From Gloeopeniophorella convolvens (Eukaryota; Basidiomycota; Agaricomycetes; Russulales), in the NCBI GenBank assembly GCA_022496205.1, contig WTXD01000002.1:868001-932000 (forward strand): a stretch of DNA of 64,000 nt, written 5' to 3'. The notes under the pieces were generated by a model, which did no database searches, was not told where the DNA came from, and saw nothing but the letters and a program-made list of their open reading frames with translations. Every line of letters begins with the position of its first letter. Within the stretch, counting starts at the first letter, position 1. Shown here piece after piece: positions 1 through 12,972 of the stretch. A program made the translations under genes and the position numbers.

Positions 1-2173
1 GCGCTCAACTGCCGCGTTTCTGGCTTTCCGAATTTCAAAGCTGGGGCTGTACTCCATTAACAACGCCCGCCCACCGGACATGGTCGGTGGGTCGCGCCGT
101 GGTGCTTTCACCTCCGAGTGCACCGTGCGGTCAACGCCGACATCGCAACCCCAATTCTGCCACATCATCGCAGAGAAAATTTACAGACCTGCCTGTAGAC
201 AACTCATGGAGATTCGAGACTGCTCGTTCCGTACTGCGAGATGGGTGTGCCCACCGAGCAGCATTGTCAAAGGTCCTATACGCAGGCCCATGGTCATTTT
301 CTCCGTACACTTCGGGACTTCCGATAACTGTGCTTCGGGTGCACAGTTTGACGTCATAACATCTCAGCGCCAATGCGCGCGTCATCCGGATGAATGTGGT
401 ATTACGGTTCGGGTTCTCCCATGATACACTGAAATCTAACGAACTGCGACATAAGTTATGTGAATGCAGTCTATGCAAGTGCGAAAGTTGTCCGGAAGTC
501 TACCTGTCCACGAAGCTAATACAATACAGACTAAGTCCATCCACATACTCGATACATCAAGGCCTGGGCGGAGGCGGAGCACCACGCTGCACTCATGTGC
601 TCGAATTTCGCAGAGTGGGCCCCGGTGGTGCTATCCTACCCGTTGGACGTGATCTATTCTAGGGTTGCGTACCACGATTAGCCAAGCACCCATGTTAGAT
701 TGGCGCCATCACGTACGGCAGTGTCACTGTTGGAGGCTGACCGCCCTGCACCTGGACCACAACTACGTTCGCGCCCTGGTACAATCCATTGAGCATCAAC
801 TGGAGGCACGCTTGTCCAAAGACATACATCAGCGAGAACGTTGATCTGTACAACCGTCCCATGCTTGACTTGGCCCCGAGCGTCCCACCATTGGACAAGA
901 CTGCCAATCTGCAATGCTTGGTCAAAGTCGTGCGTCGCACAGAGAAAAACGGAGTAGACCTGGACGGGGGGATTCATAGCCGAAATAGAGGGATATGAGA
1001 AGTGTGCGAGGAATGTTGGCACTGAGGCCCAGAGAAAGTGTCTCCTCCGGACCTCTTTTATAACGAACGAAAGCAAGTGCGTTACAGAATAGAAATGCGT
1101 TGCACGATCGTAAAGGTTGCTCCCACAGAGAATACCACGCCTCTGCACCAAGGGAGGTGAGCAAGAGTCAGAAGGCCTGTACGAAGAGACCTCGCGCTAG
1201 ATCAGTATAAAAGAACATGGGATACTTTAATCACATTTGGTGAGAGATCGTGGTAGAGAGAGACAAGTCAAAACCGGTTTGTTTCCAAACCATAATTACT
1301 AGAAGAATCGGATGCCCCAGGATTTCCATGGCGCGGAGGGAGGGTGAAATATCGGAACCGGTTATACCCCAAAGTCGAGGCCCTCGAAGCGTGGAACCAA
1401 GACCAGGGTAATGCTACAGGGGTGCGTGGCTGGAATGAGGAGAATCTTGCCGAAAGCGAGACGGGTTGCCGGAGGGTCATAACGAGCGACTGTGAGGGAA
1501 GATAGAAGCGCAGGCACCGTTACCAGATACACGTAATCCCAACGCGAGGCTTGAGAGAACCACGTTCCCCCCGTACAGGATCGGTCGGTAATGGACCGCG
1601 CGAGGCTTCGGTCGAACGAACACGTCGGGCGAGAGTGGAAACACAGGCCCATTTCACGGAAGATGGGTGCGAGTAAGCGACGCCGAGAAGTCTGCGCGCG
1701 GATGGAGCAAGGATGAGGAAATTCCCATGGCGTGGTCGCGGGCGGGAGGGCATGGAGGAGCTGATGATCGTGAACGGGCGAAGGGAAGCGTAGCGTGAGG
1801 GAGCGTGGTGGCGAAGAAAAAGGAATTAGAGCGCGAGAAGGCGTCGTGGCGCAGAGTCCACGCGGATGCCCTAAGCTGCCTGGCGCAGGGCAGCCGCGGC
1901 AGCGACGGCGAGGACAGTCGTTTCGGGCGTGTGCGCTCATGGGCCCTGTGCACAGCAGCTAGGGGGTGTGCGCCAGCTGCTAGCATCGGCGCGCCTGCTC
2001 GACGAGTCGACGACGCGGTGATCGACACGGCAGAACGTCGAATGTGTAAATAAAACACAGGTACGACTTAATTCAAAACGCGCGCTTTGCGGCTCGCATT
2101 CACGTGGTCGCGCACCGTCGGTCCCTTGTGCACATCTCTTCTCCTTGTATATCTCCCTGGCTGCTCCCACACC
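1..2173. other. Left-edge stretch without a supported gene
   Basis: About 2.2 kb upstream of LST8. Several open frames of 60-190 codons exist on both strands, but none shows a recognisable domain, a believable exon chain or a biased composition typical of coding sequence here. The last several hundred bases before 2174 are presumably the LST8 promoter and leader. A minus-strand patch at about 678-977 is the most protein-like part and is described in the findings. I see no repeat, tRNA or mobile element. Confidence 0.5.
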
Positions 2174-3717
2174 ATGCCCACCCATCCCGCAGCTGCCGTC
2201 AAGCCTGCTCCTGCCCGGCATGACATGTCCGTCATCCTTGTCACTGGCTCTTACGACCACGAAATTCGTTTCTGGGAGGCATGGAGCGGTATCTGTTCGC
2301 GAACCATCGCACGCTCTGGCGAGTCAGGAGTGAGGCCGCGTCTCCTATTCAGACCGTCTTCCGCTCTCACCGTTCGCCCGTTACGACATTCACATAGCAA
2401 GTCAATCGTCTTGCAATCTCTCCAGAGTGGGTCCGCGTGTGCCCCGGTCTTCATCCGGTCCCTGACCACGCTCGTTACAGCAAGCGTCTCCTGGCCGCTG
2501 CCATTCATAAAAAAGTTAACGTTTACGAGATTGCCAGTTCCTCATCGACTCCGGTAATCGGATCCTGGATGGTCTCCACTCTCCCCTCTTCTGATTTATG
2601 GAACGCAGGTCATTACCTTTGAGGGTCATGCCTCCAACGTCACATCGGTGTCTTTTCATAGCCAGGGAAAGTGGCTCGTAACGGGAAGCGAAGATGGCAC
2701 GATAAAAATATGGGATCTTCGGTCAGTCTGCCATTAATTTATTATCGTTCACCAAGACGATCCCGCCCAGAAATACACATCTGCACCGGAATTATAACAA
2801 TGAAGCCCCAGGTCGCACTTACGTCCTCTACGTACCGCCATGATCATAACTGAAACCTACACGTTACTTTAGTCAACGATGTATGCGTCCACCCCAATCA
2901 AGGGGAGCTCATCTCGTGCGACCAGGCCGGCCGAATCAAGCAATGGGACTTGTCGGAGAACATCTGTACACATGAGCTGGTGCGGCCTCTCGTTGCCTCC
3001 ATACTCCGCGTTTCTAAACCGAACGGGGTCCAAGACGCCAGCCGGAGATGTTCCCATACGATCTGTGACCTTGGCGTCTGACGGGTCGTGCTTGGTCGCG
3101 GGCAACAACAAGGTGGAAAATTTACGAGGCATCCATGATCCGGGCTCACTCCAGCTAACTTTGCAGGGCAAGTGCTACGTCTGGAAGATCAACGAGGAAG
3201 GGTCGGGGCTGCCCCGTTTCCAGGCTGTCACCAAATTTCAAGCGCACAACAAATATCTAACGCGCTGCCTGCTGAGCCCAGACGTCAAGTATGCCGTGTT
3301 CACTGCCCTCTTCGCGATATTCCCTTAGGAAACACAGATTCCTTGCCACATGCTCGGCGGACACGACCGTGAAAATTTGGTCCATCTCGTCCAATTACGA
3401 ATTCAAGCTGGAGAAGGTGTTGCAGGGCCACCAGCGTTGGGTGTGGGATTGCGCGTTCAGCGCCGATTCGGCGTACCTCGTGACGGGTGAGTCCAACCGT
3501 GTGCGTTGTGCGTTCGCGGCTGCCTGATACGCCACTAGCGTCTTCGGACCATACGGCGCGCCTATGGGAGATGGCCTCGGGCGAGACGGTGAGGCAGTAC
3601 AACGGGCATCACAAAGGTGAGTTGGGACGTTTTGCTGCAGGGATGTCGGGCGGGTGCTGAACGCGTTTGATGTCGCCAGCTGCGGTGTGCTGCGCCCTGC
3701 ACGACGGCGCCGGGTAA
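2174..3717 (+). CDS. LST8: LST8-like WD40 subunit of TOR complexes
   Basis: Encodes a seven-bladed WD40 propeller of about 320 residues matching Lst8/Wat1/mLST8, the subunit that binds and stabilises the TOR kinase domain in TORC1 and TORC2. The chosen ATG has ACC before it. The first exon reads through [15 protein letters not shown], typical of blade 1 of Lst8. Further exons give [19 protein letters not shown], ending in KIWDLR, then SCDQAG-type blade 4, [26 protein letters not shown] and [19 protein letters not shown] followed by [15 protein letters not shown]. At least eight short introns are needed, for example after codon GGA at 2329 and before CAA at 2398. The last exon gives [12 protein letters not shown] and TAA at 3715-3717. 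Residues matching those of family members are intact. The identity is firm; the exact exon borders in the middle are inferred from homology. Confidence 0.93.
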
Positions 3718-4143
3718 GGAGGCTTGGCTTGCTAGTAGTGGCGCGTGTGGCGGGGACTAGTACCCAATTATGTTATAATGTGTACGCCACTAGCACCGTT
3801 GCACAAGTGTTGCGCGTGCGTGAGCGACTCCGTGGTCGCATGACCCGGGCAGGCGCTGTATGACTCGGGGGTGGACGTTGAGAGGACGAGAGGGCCGCTG
3901 AGCTGAAACTGTAGCGCGCTGATTGGCGGAAAGGCCGGTCGGCCGAATCGGTCGGGTAGATTCGGCGGAGGAACTGGAGATAAGGAAGGCCGCCCCCCCT
4001 CTCCGTCCGTCAAATACGGCCATGGTCTTTCGTAAAATTTCGCAGATAGCTTGAGCGACTCCTTTGCTATCAGCGACGCCCCTTATCCCTGTCGCTGTCG
4101 TCCTTGCTTCCCTCTTCTTTCTTTCACGGGTCATCACTGTTCT
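3718..4143. other. LST8-GLT1 intergenic region
   Basis: About 425 bases between the LST8 stop and the favoured GLT1 start. It must hold the LST8 3' end and the GLT1 promoter. No coding sequence is supported. An in-frame ATG at 4051 could extend the GLT1 protein by 31 residues, but those residues look like translated leader. Confidence 0.5.
3921..3984 (+). promoter_or_regulatory. Possible nitrogen-control sites upstream of GLT1
   Basis: GATTGG (reverse CCAAT box) lies at 3921-3926 and GATAAG at 3979-3984, 160-220 bases before the GLT1 start. GATA factors of the AreA/Nit2/Gln3 type bind HGATAR and control nitrogen-assimilation genes in fungi. The match is seen in the sequence; regulation is an inference from motif and target gene, and such short motifs also occur by chance. 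Confidence 0.3.
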
Positions 4144-7100
4144 ATGGCCCACTCTTCTTCCTCCGACCTCCTACCAGATCCTTCCATTCCGCTTGTTGAC
4201 GATACCGCATCCCAGTCTTCTATCGACAGCTTTCATGCAGTCCTGCGCGATCCCGACTCTTGGTCGGGGGCAATGCCCGCCAGCCAGGGCTTGTATCTGA
4301 ATGAGCTCGAAAAAGATGCCTGCGGCGTCGGCTTCATCTGTCATATCAAAGGCGAGCAGAGCCACAAGATCGTCTCAGATGCCAGGCAGCTCCTTTGCGC
4401 CATGACCCATCGCGGCGCAACTGGCGCAGACAGCCGTGACGGTGATGGCGCTGGGGTGATGACCGGCATCCCTCATGCCCTCTTCCAACGCGAGGCCGAG
4501 AGAGACCTTGGCTCCGCCCTACCCGACCCCGGCGAATATGCCGTCGGTAACGTCTTCTTCAAGGCCAACGACCCCGTCTTGGTGCAGAAGCAACAAGCCG
4601 TCTTCTCTAGGATTGCTAGCGACCTCGGCCTCAGAGTTCTCGGTTGGCGTGAGGTTCCCACCGATGGTTCCATTCTTGGCCCAGCCGCCAGTAGCACCGA
4701 ACCCGTGATTCTCCAACCGTTTGTCGTTCTTCGGTCTCACTACGGAGACGGAAGTGTCAGCCAAGGAGGCATATTTGACGAAAAGCACTTCGAGAGGCAG
4801 CTCTACGTCCTCCGCAAGCACGCAACGCATAGCATGTTTGTGGTTTCTTATCCTTCTTCCCGCCATCCAGTAAGCTCAACATATCGGAATTGCCCCGTAT
4901 AAAGTACGCTCGCGAAAGCCTTTTACGTCTGCTCCCTTTCGTCCAAGAATATCGTCTACAAGGGGCAGCTATCGCCTCCTCAAGTATACAACTACTATCA
5001 TGACCTTAACCACGTGTTGTATTGCTCGCACTTCACCCTGGTGCATTCCCGCTTTTCAACAAACACCTTCCCGAGCTGGGACCGCGCTCAGCCCATGAGA
5101 TGGGCCGCTCACAATGGTCAGTGAGGTTGGCCTCGGATCTCGGAAAGAGCCTTTGCTAATGCTGCCGTTAGGCGAGATCAACACGGTTCGTGGGAACAAG
5201 AATTGGATGCGTGCTCGCGAGGGCGTCTTGCAGTCCACACACTTCGGAGACCAAATTGACCTCCTTTACCCCATCATCGAGGCAGGCGGCTCTGACTCCG
5301 CAGCCTTCGACAATGTCCTTGAGCTCCTCGTCGTTAATGGCGTTGTCACTCTTCCCGAAGCCGTGATGATGCTCATTCCCGAGGCATGGCAGGGCAACGA
5401 CAATATGGAGCCGGAGAAGCGCGCTTTTTACAACTGGGCCGCTTGCCTCCAGGAGCCTTGGGACGGTCCCGCTCTCTTCACCTTCTCCGATGGTCGCTAC
5501 TGTGGTGCAAACCTGGACCGTAATGGTTTGCGCCCATGCCGCTTTGTCGTCACCAATGAGGACATCATGGTCTGCGCCTCTGAGGTCGGCGCGCTGTTCA
5601 TCTCACCCGAGAAGGTTGTCTCCAAGGGTCGTCTGAAACCCGGACGAATGCTTTTGGTCGATACGGTCGAAGGCCGAATCGTGGATGACAAAGAGCTGAA
5701 GAGGAACACCGCTAGGAAGCAGAACTTCGCTTCGTGGATCGAGAGCAATGTGCTCATGGTCCCCAACATCGTCAAACGTGTAACGCGCACCCAGTCGGTC
5801 AAGGCTATCGTGGATGAGTCCCCGTTGAGCACTGATGCTCGGCTGGTGGCTTTCGGCTTCACTGTGGAGCAACTCAATCTTCTCATGCTTCCTATGATCA
5901 CCGACGGCAAAGAGGCCCTTGGCTCCATGGGCAACGACGCACCCCTCGCGGCTATGGCCACCCAGCCTCGGATCGTCTACGACTACTTCCGTCAGCTCTT
6001 CGCTCAAGTCACCAACCCCCCTATCGACCCCATCAGGGAGAGTATTGTCATGTCCTTGGAGACTTATGTCGGACCCGAGGGCAATCTGCTGGAGATGAAA
6101 CCGGAGCAATGCCATCGCATCCTACTGCCCTCTCCCGTACTCTCTATCGAAGAGATGAACGCCATGAAGACGTTAAAGGCGGCGTACACCTCCTGGCCGT
6201 CCCGCACCATCGATATCACCTTCCCCAAGGATGAGGGTCTGCCCGGCTACAAGGATGCGCTCGAGCGCGTATGCAACGAGGCCACCCAAGCTATTGACGA
6301 CGGGATCAAGGCGATTGTCCTGTCGGACCGAGCAACCGGGCCCGCGCGCGTGCCCCTTTCAGCCCTTGTCGCCTGCGGAGGGGTGCATCATCACCTCGTG
6401 CTTCAGAAGAAGCGTGCAAAGGTCGCACTCATGGTCGAGACGGCGGAAGCTCGAGAAGTCCACCATATTTGTGTCCTTGTTGGGTATGGCGCCGACGCCA
6501 TCTGTCCCTGGCTCATGATGGAAGCTATTCACAAGGTTGCACGGGAAGGCTTGTGAGTTTCCCTCGCTAAAATAGGCGAACGTTGGAAATGTTTCCTAAC
6601 TCATCCCTGTGCAGAGTGAAGAACGACATGACTGTAAATGATCTTATGACGCAATACCGATCCTCTCTGGACAACGGTATACTCAAAGTCATGTCAAAGA
6701 TGGGCATCTCTACGTTGCAATCGTACAAAGGAGCTCAGATCTTTGAAGCTTTGGGACTGCACAACGAGGTCATTAGCCGGTGCTTCATCGGAACAGCCAG
6801 TAGGGTCCAAGGGGCGACTTTCGATCTGCTCGCCATGGACGCATTCGAACTCCACGAGCGTGGTTGGCCATCCCGCGAAACGGTGATCCCTCCTGGGATG
6901 CCAGAATCTGGAGAGTACCACTGGCGCGACGGCGGCGAGCCTCATATCAATGACCCGGAGGGCATCGCTAACCTCCAGGATGCTGTCCACGAGAAGAACC
7001 AGAAGGCGTACGACACCTACGCTCGGAACGCGAACAACCAGACGAAGAGCGTTCACCTGCGTGGCCTGCTGGACTTCTGCTATGAAAACGCCACGCCCAT

Positions 7101-10100
7101 CCCAATTGATCAAGTTGAACCCTGGAACGAGATCGTGCGCCGCTTCGTGACGGGAGCGATGTCATATGGTTCGATTTCGATGGAGGCTCACTCGACTCTC
7201 GCCATCGCCATGAACCGACTTGGGGGCAAGTCGAACACTGGAGAAGGAGGCGAGGACGCCGAGCGATCGCGAATATTAAACAATGGAGACACCATGCGTT
7301 CCGCCATCAAGCAGGTGGCCTCCGGCCGCTTTGGTGTCACTTCGAACTACCTAGCGGATGCGGACGAACTGCAAATCAAGATGGCGCAAGGCGCAAAACC
7401 CGGAGAAGGCGGCGAACTTCCTGGCCACAAGGTTTCTGGTTCGATCGCACGCACGCGTCACTCCACTGCCGGTGTTGGTCTCATATCTCCGCCCCCTCAT
7501 CACGACATCTACTCTATCGAGGATCTCAAGCAGCTCATCTACGACTTGAAGTGCTCAAATCCTCGCGGTCGCGTGTCTGTGAAGCTGGTATCCGAAGTTG
7601 GCGTCGGTATTGTGGCGAGCGGTGTCGCCAAAGCAAAGGCAGATCACATCCTCATTGCAGGCCACGACGGAGGAACCGGCGCGTCACGTTGGACGGGCAT
7701 CAAGAACGCAGGACTTCCTTGGGAACTTGGGCTCGCGGAAACGCACCAGACGCTCGTTTTGAACGATCTTCGCGGGCGTGTGACTGTGCAAACCGACGGA
7801 CAGATACGAACCGGTCGCGACATCGCGATCGCTTGTCTTCTCGGAGCTGAGGAGTGGGGCTTTGCGACCGCGCCGCTGATTGCCATGGGTTGCATCATGA
7901 TGAGGAAGTGTCACTGTAAGTTAAACGGCTCCCCGTCAGCGGCTTTGCAGATGTGCTTACTAGACTTCCACAAACTTAGTGAACACCTGCCCTGTTGGCA
8001 TCGCCACCCAGGACCCACAACTGCGCGCAAAGTTTGCCGGTCAGCCCGAACATGTCATCAACTTCTTCTACTATCTCGCTGAGGAACTCCGTGGGTACAT
8101 GGCGAAACTCGGGTTCCGGACCATCAACGAGATGGTGGGCCGGGCTGACATGCTCAAAGTCGACGAGGGTCGCCGTACCCCGAAGACCAAGCATCTCGAC
8201 TTGTCTGCCATCTTGAAGCCCGCGTGGCAGATGCGTCGTGGCGCTGCGACTTACCGTGTTCGCCAGCAAGACCACAAACTCTATATTCGTCTCGATAACA
8301 AGTTCATCGACGAGTCGGAGCCTTCTCTGACGAAAGGACTCCCCGTTCACATCGAATGTGATGTGACTAACACCGACCGTGCCCTTGGAACCACCCTTTC
8401 CTACCGCGTGTCCAAACTCTATGGCGAAGAAGGGCTTCCAAAGGATACTATTCACATCAGTATGAAAGGATCGGCGGGACAATCTTGCGGAGCGTTCCTT
8501 GCGCCAGGAATAACCATAGAGCTCGAAGGCGACGCCAACGACTACGTGGGCAAGGGGCTTTCGGGGGGTCGACTTATCGTTTACCCTCCTCGCCAGTCCC
8601 AATTCAAGGCTGAGGAGAACGTCATCATCGGCAACGTCTGCCTCTACGGCGCCACTTCGGGCGAAGCCTTCATCCGTGGTATTGCTGCAGAGCGATTCGC
8701 AGTGCGGAACTCTGGAGCCAATGCCGTTGTTGAAGGAGCTGGAGATCACGGGTGCGAGTACATGACAGGTGGGAGAGTCGTCGTTCTCGGCACCACTGGA
8801 CGCAACTTCGCCGCGGGAATGAGCGGCGGAATTGCATACGTCTTGGACACGGCGCATACTTTCGCATCGAAGGTCAACATGGAAATGGTCGAGCTCGGGA
8901 AGGTCACTGAACCCCGCGAAATTGCCGAGCTTCGCAGTCTCATTGAGGACCACCGCCATTACACTGGTTCGGAAGTTGCTGACCGTGTCCTGCGCGACTT
9001 CCACCACCTCTTGCCCCTCTTCGTCCGCGTAATGCCCTTTGATTACAGACGGGTATTGGAAGAACAAGCGGCGAAGGCCAAAGAGGACAAGTTGCGTCAG
9101 AGCGTGATTGATCTCGTCCCGTCTAGGACCGCCAGCCAGGTCGACCTCGCGTCTGAAGGGCTCGAGGACATTCTCACGCCGAAGGAGCCTCAGGTGTCAC
9201 AGCTATCGCCCATCAAGCGCCACGAACCTGCTGTGGTCGATCTTGAAGACTCGATGGCCGATGAAGCCTCGACGAAGCAGCGCCTGCACAAGCTGGACAA
9301 GATGCGTGGGTTTATGAAGTACAAACGCCTCGGAGAAGCGTATAGGCCTCCTCGAAAGCGAACTAAGGACTGGAAGGAGATCTCGAGCCGCCTCACGGAA
9401 AGCGAGCTGAAGTACCAGTCGGCGCGTTGCATGGAATGCGGCGTACCCTTCTGTCAGTCGGACAGCGGGTGTCCGATTTCCAATATCATTCCGAAATGGA
9501 ATGATCTGGTCTTCAAGGGACAATGGCAGGACGCACTGAACCGCCTGTTGCTGACAAACAACTTCCCTGAGTTCACGGGGAGGGTGTGTCCCGCTCCGTG
9601 CGAAGGAGCTTGCGTGCTGGGAATCAACGAGCAGCCTGTCGGCATCAAGTCTATCGAATGTGCCATCATTGACAAGGTTAATTACTTTTCGTCTTCTTAC
9701 GTCCAACTTCCTGATCTCATTTACCCAGGGCTTCGAGATGGGTTGGATGGCTCCCAATCCGCCGACGTTCAGTACAGGAAAACGGGTCGCCATCATCGGC
9801 TCTGGCCCAGCGGGCCTTGCATGTGCAGACCAACTGAACAAGGCAGGGCACAAGGTGACTGTCTACGATCGCAATGATCGCATGGGCGGGCTCCTCATGT
9901 ACGGGATTCCCAAGTACGTGTCGACTTTATCTTCGCGAAGAGTCCGTAGATGCGACAAAACTCCCACCCGTGTAGTATGAAGCTCGACAAGTCCATTGTG
10001 CAACGCCGTCTCGACCTCATGGCCGCTGAGGGTGTGGTAAGGCCCACGCGTTCTATGTTTCAGGGGCAGACTAAAACCTCCGCCTTGTAGACGTTTGTGC

Positions 10101-11336
10101 CGAATGCACACGTTGGAGTAGACACCGACATTCACGAGATCCGGGAGACCAATGACGCGGTAGTGCTGTGCACTGGTGCTACGTGGCCTCGCGACCTGAA
10201 GATTCCTGGCCGTGATGCGGATGGCATTCACTTCGCGATGGAGTACTTACAGGTCAGTTGCGTACTGCTTTGTTATGTATTCACGCGGCGCTGACCGAAA
10301 GGGATCTCGTTATAATTAGCTGAACACCGCTTCGCTTCTGGACTCGGAGCTCCAGAATGGCAACTACATCAACGCTAAGGGTAAGGATGTCATCGTCATC
10401 GGCGGCGGTGATACAGGGAACGACTGCATTGGCACGGCCATGAGGCATGGCGCCAAGTCGGTGACGAACTTCGAGTTGTTGCCCCAGCCGCCTGCATCTC
10501 GCGGCCGCGACAACCCGTGGCCCCAATGGCCCCGGTGCGTCTAGACGTTGCCTCTATTAGTCACTCCGATTCTTACAGCCATTCAGCATCTTTCGCACAG
10601 ATTACGGGCACACGGAGGTTGCCGCGCATTTTGGCAACGGCAAGTACCCTAAGGAGCTGCTTCATTCTTCTCTTACATGTACTCTAGACCCTCGCGAGTA
10701 CTGCATCTCGACCAAGGAGTTTGTTCTCGATGATGGGGGTAAACTAAGCGGTCTTAATACTGGTATGTGCCTCGGTAACTTCCTCTCTTGGCGCTGACCT
10801 GACCCCCGCAGTCCGCGTCGAGTGGACGAAAGACAGCGGCGGGCGATGGAAGATGGAGGAGGTCCCCGGCTCTGAAAAATACTTCCCTGCACAGCTTGTG
10901 TTCCTCGCGCTGGGTTTCTTGGGTCCACAGCCCGAGGCGCTGAAGACACTTGGCGTGAATCAAGATGCGCGTTCGAACATCCAGACACCCAACAAGAGAT
11001 ACTCGACCAACGTGGGGGGCGTCTTCGCTGCAGGCGACTGTCGTCGTGGCCAGTCGCTGATCGTCTGGGGCATCAAGTAGGTCTCAAAAAATCTCCGCAC
11101 TTGAACACCGCTGATCCCGCTGATCTCATCTCAGTGAGGGCCGAGGCGCTGCGGCGGAAGTCGACGCCTCGCTCATGAAGAACACCCGCCTGCCATCCGT
11201 CGGAGGCATCAAGACCAGAGTAAGTAGTTAGAACTCAACTCGGTACAACATGCCCTAATATTTCCGATAGCATTTCGTTCCTCCGCCAAGTAGCCTCCAC
11301 AATGGGGGCCAGCATGTTATCTCTGTCGAAGCATAA
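4144..11336 (+). CDS. GLT1: Glutamate synthase (NADH-type GOGAT), fused large and small domains
   Basis: A single polypeptide of roughly 2,100 residues that makes two glutamates from glutamine and 2-oxoglutarate. Order: a propeptide of about 59 residues ending before Cys60 of [10 protein letters not shown], the glutaminase nucleophile; class II amidotransferase domain with [10 protein letters not shown]; central domain; FMN/2-oxoglutarate synthase domain with [11 protein letters not shown] and the 3Fe-4S cysteines C-x5-C-x4-C formed across an intron near 7915-7980; GXGXG C-terminal domain; then the pyridine-nucleotide part with [10 protein letters not shown] and [11 protein letters not shown] cysteine motifs, FAD motif [13 protein letters not shown] and NAD motif [11 protein letters not shown]. 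Introns cluster in the first 1 kb and in the last 2 kb; the central exons are long. The last exon ends HVISVEA with TAA at 11334-11336. The start at 4144 is chosen because it gives a short leader typical of the family; 4051 is an in-frame alternative. Confidence 0.96.
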
Positions 11337-11599
11337 GCATAAGCCTCAATGATGTCCGCACTCACTGTTCTCTCATGCAATTCCTTTCTCTTCTGGTCTC
11401 GGCTCTGGCTGTGGATGTAGCAACCTTCTGTAGCGTCACATCAGTATCATGTATGTACGAAGTACTAGTGAGCATTGGTACCAATGAAACTTGTTGCGTT
11501 GTTTTTCACGAAACATCTGTACTTTCCAACAAGCGACCAGATCCTCTGAGTGCATCAATTGAACAAGTACGATTATACAGCGGCCGGGGTGATACACGC

Positions 11600-12684
11600 C
11601 TATTCCTGGTATATCCGAACTGCTCCCCCACCCCATTTCTCCATGACTGCTTTTCCCGACGCGGTTGGCTGGGTGAATGCCACATCACCGCGGCGAGAAT
11701 CGAGCGGACAACCATGTACGAAAGTCGCCGCCGCCGCATCAAGCAAGCGGAGTGCGATACCCCGTCGTTGATATGACGAAGGAACGAATAGGCGTGGGAT
11801 GCCCATCGGGGTTGGTATAGGTTCTGGCTTGCAGAAGAGACTTGAGCTGACGTCTACAGATACAAGACGGGCGGTCGGAGGTGCGGTTTCAACATGTGAG
11901 GATGTGTCGCTTGGGGGCCCTTGGACCTCGGAGGGAGAGGCGATAGCCATAGCAGTGGAGATATGCGTGGCGATAACACAACCCGCTATAGTCTCACGGG
12001 AAGGAATAGATCTCTCTGACGGTAGGAGGAATAGATAAACTTTAGAATTACGAAGGACGTCGCGGGTAAGAGGGGGAGAGGATAGATGGAGCGAAATTGT
12101 CTGAAGAAGTGTTGCAAGCTGCAGATCCGCGATCCTTAGTCGACAAGTACATACAGCGACGACATAAGACATACCTTAGCGCCTACTTTCCCGCCGGCGT
12201 CTGCACCAACGGAGATTATTCTGCCTGCGATGCCGTCCTTAAGCTTCACGCCGGTTGAGATCTCCGTGACACGAGCCTCTCCAGCCGCCTTTTCTTCGTC
12301 GCGGCGCCACTGCATGCCTCTTTGTACTCTTGCGCAGTGGGAAGTATGCAGGCTTTCGTCTTCAGGGGCCCCCTTGGTGTATGTAAGGTCGCAGAGGGGG
12401 CATGTCCGCAGAACCGAGGAATCGAGAGTGAAGTGAAGCTGCGTAAGAGTTCTAGGAGTGCGATCTTCCTTTGATTTGTATTTGTGCTTTGCTTTCTGCC
12501 GCGATGTTGTGGCAGGGGTGGATGCAGCAGTGCGAGCACGTTTGAGAGGCGGTGCAGTATTGTGAAATGCAAGGCGTTCCGCCAGGGGGCGCTTCCGGGG
12601 AGGCTGTGGAGAGGAGGCGAGTTCTGAGGGAGAAGACGAGCGCGTCGTGACGAGAGATGAGCGAGACCCGCCGTAAGTGCGCAT
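11600..12684 (-). CDS. ECO1: Cohesin acetyltransferase Eco1/Ctf7/ESCO-like
   Basis: Two exons, 12175-12684 and 11600-12118, give a protein of 342 residues. The intron of 56 nt (12119-12174) has GTATGT and CTGCAG ends and keeps frame. Eco1 acetylates the Smc3 cohesin subunit in S phase to establish sister-chromatid cohesion. Residues about 1-90 are Ser/Pro/Arg-rich. Next is a C2H2 finger, CPLCDLTY followed by H-x3-H, then the GNAT domain with the acetyl-CoA loop SSYQRRGIALRLLDAA and the family C-terminal signature GDVAFTQPTASGKAVMEKW. QLHFTLD just before the finger lies where Eco1 proteins often carry a PCNA-binding motif, but the match is weak. It converges with GLT1 and diverges from the MFS gene, separated from the latter by 288 bases. 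Confidence 0.92.
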
Positions 12685-12972
12685 GATGTGGTGTTGTACA
12701 GGGCCAAGTCAGAAAGCCTGCGCTAGAACGAGCCACGAAGAAAGAGCCTCCGATCAACAATCGGCGACGCGTCGCGCGGACTAGACGCGCGCAGTTCACG
12801 TGACCCAGATCACGGGACCCTTCGGAGCACTTCGGCTCGCAGCCCCATTCGGATAGAGGCGTCCTGTTCGGGGCTGTTCGGCGGGTGCAGTCATTACCCG
12901 CTCACAGCTCCCAGCCTCATCACGGTCCTCCGTGGTCTCGGGGACGTCTCCAGTACTCTCCAGTAATCCATC

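Noticed and set aside
1362..1940. Minus-strand open frame of 192 codons
   Set aside because: Arg/Ser/Pro-rich translation with no domain, overlapped by other frames on both strands; typical of noncoding GC-rich DNA.
7976..9067. Minus-strand open frame of 363 codons inside GLT1
   Set aside because: Fully antisense to conserved exons of glutamate synthase; a shadow caused by codon bias.
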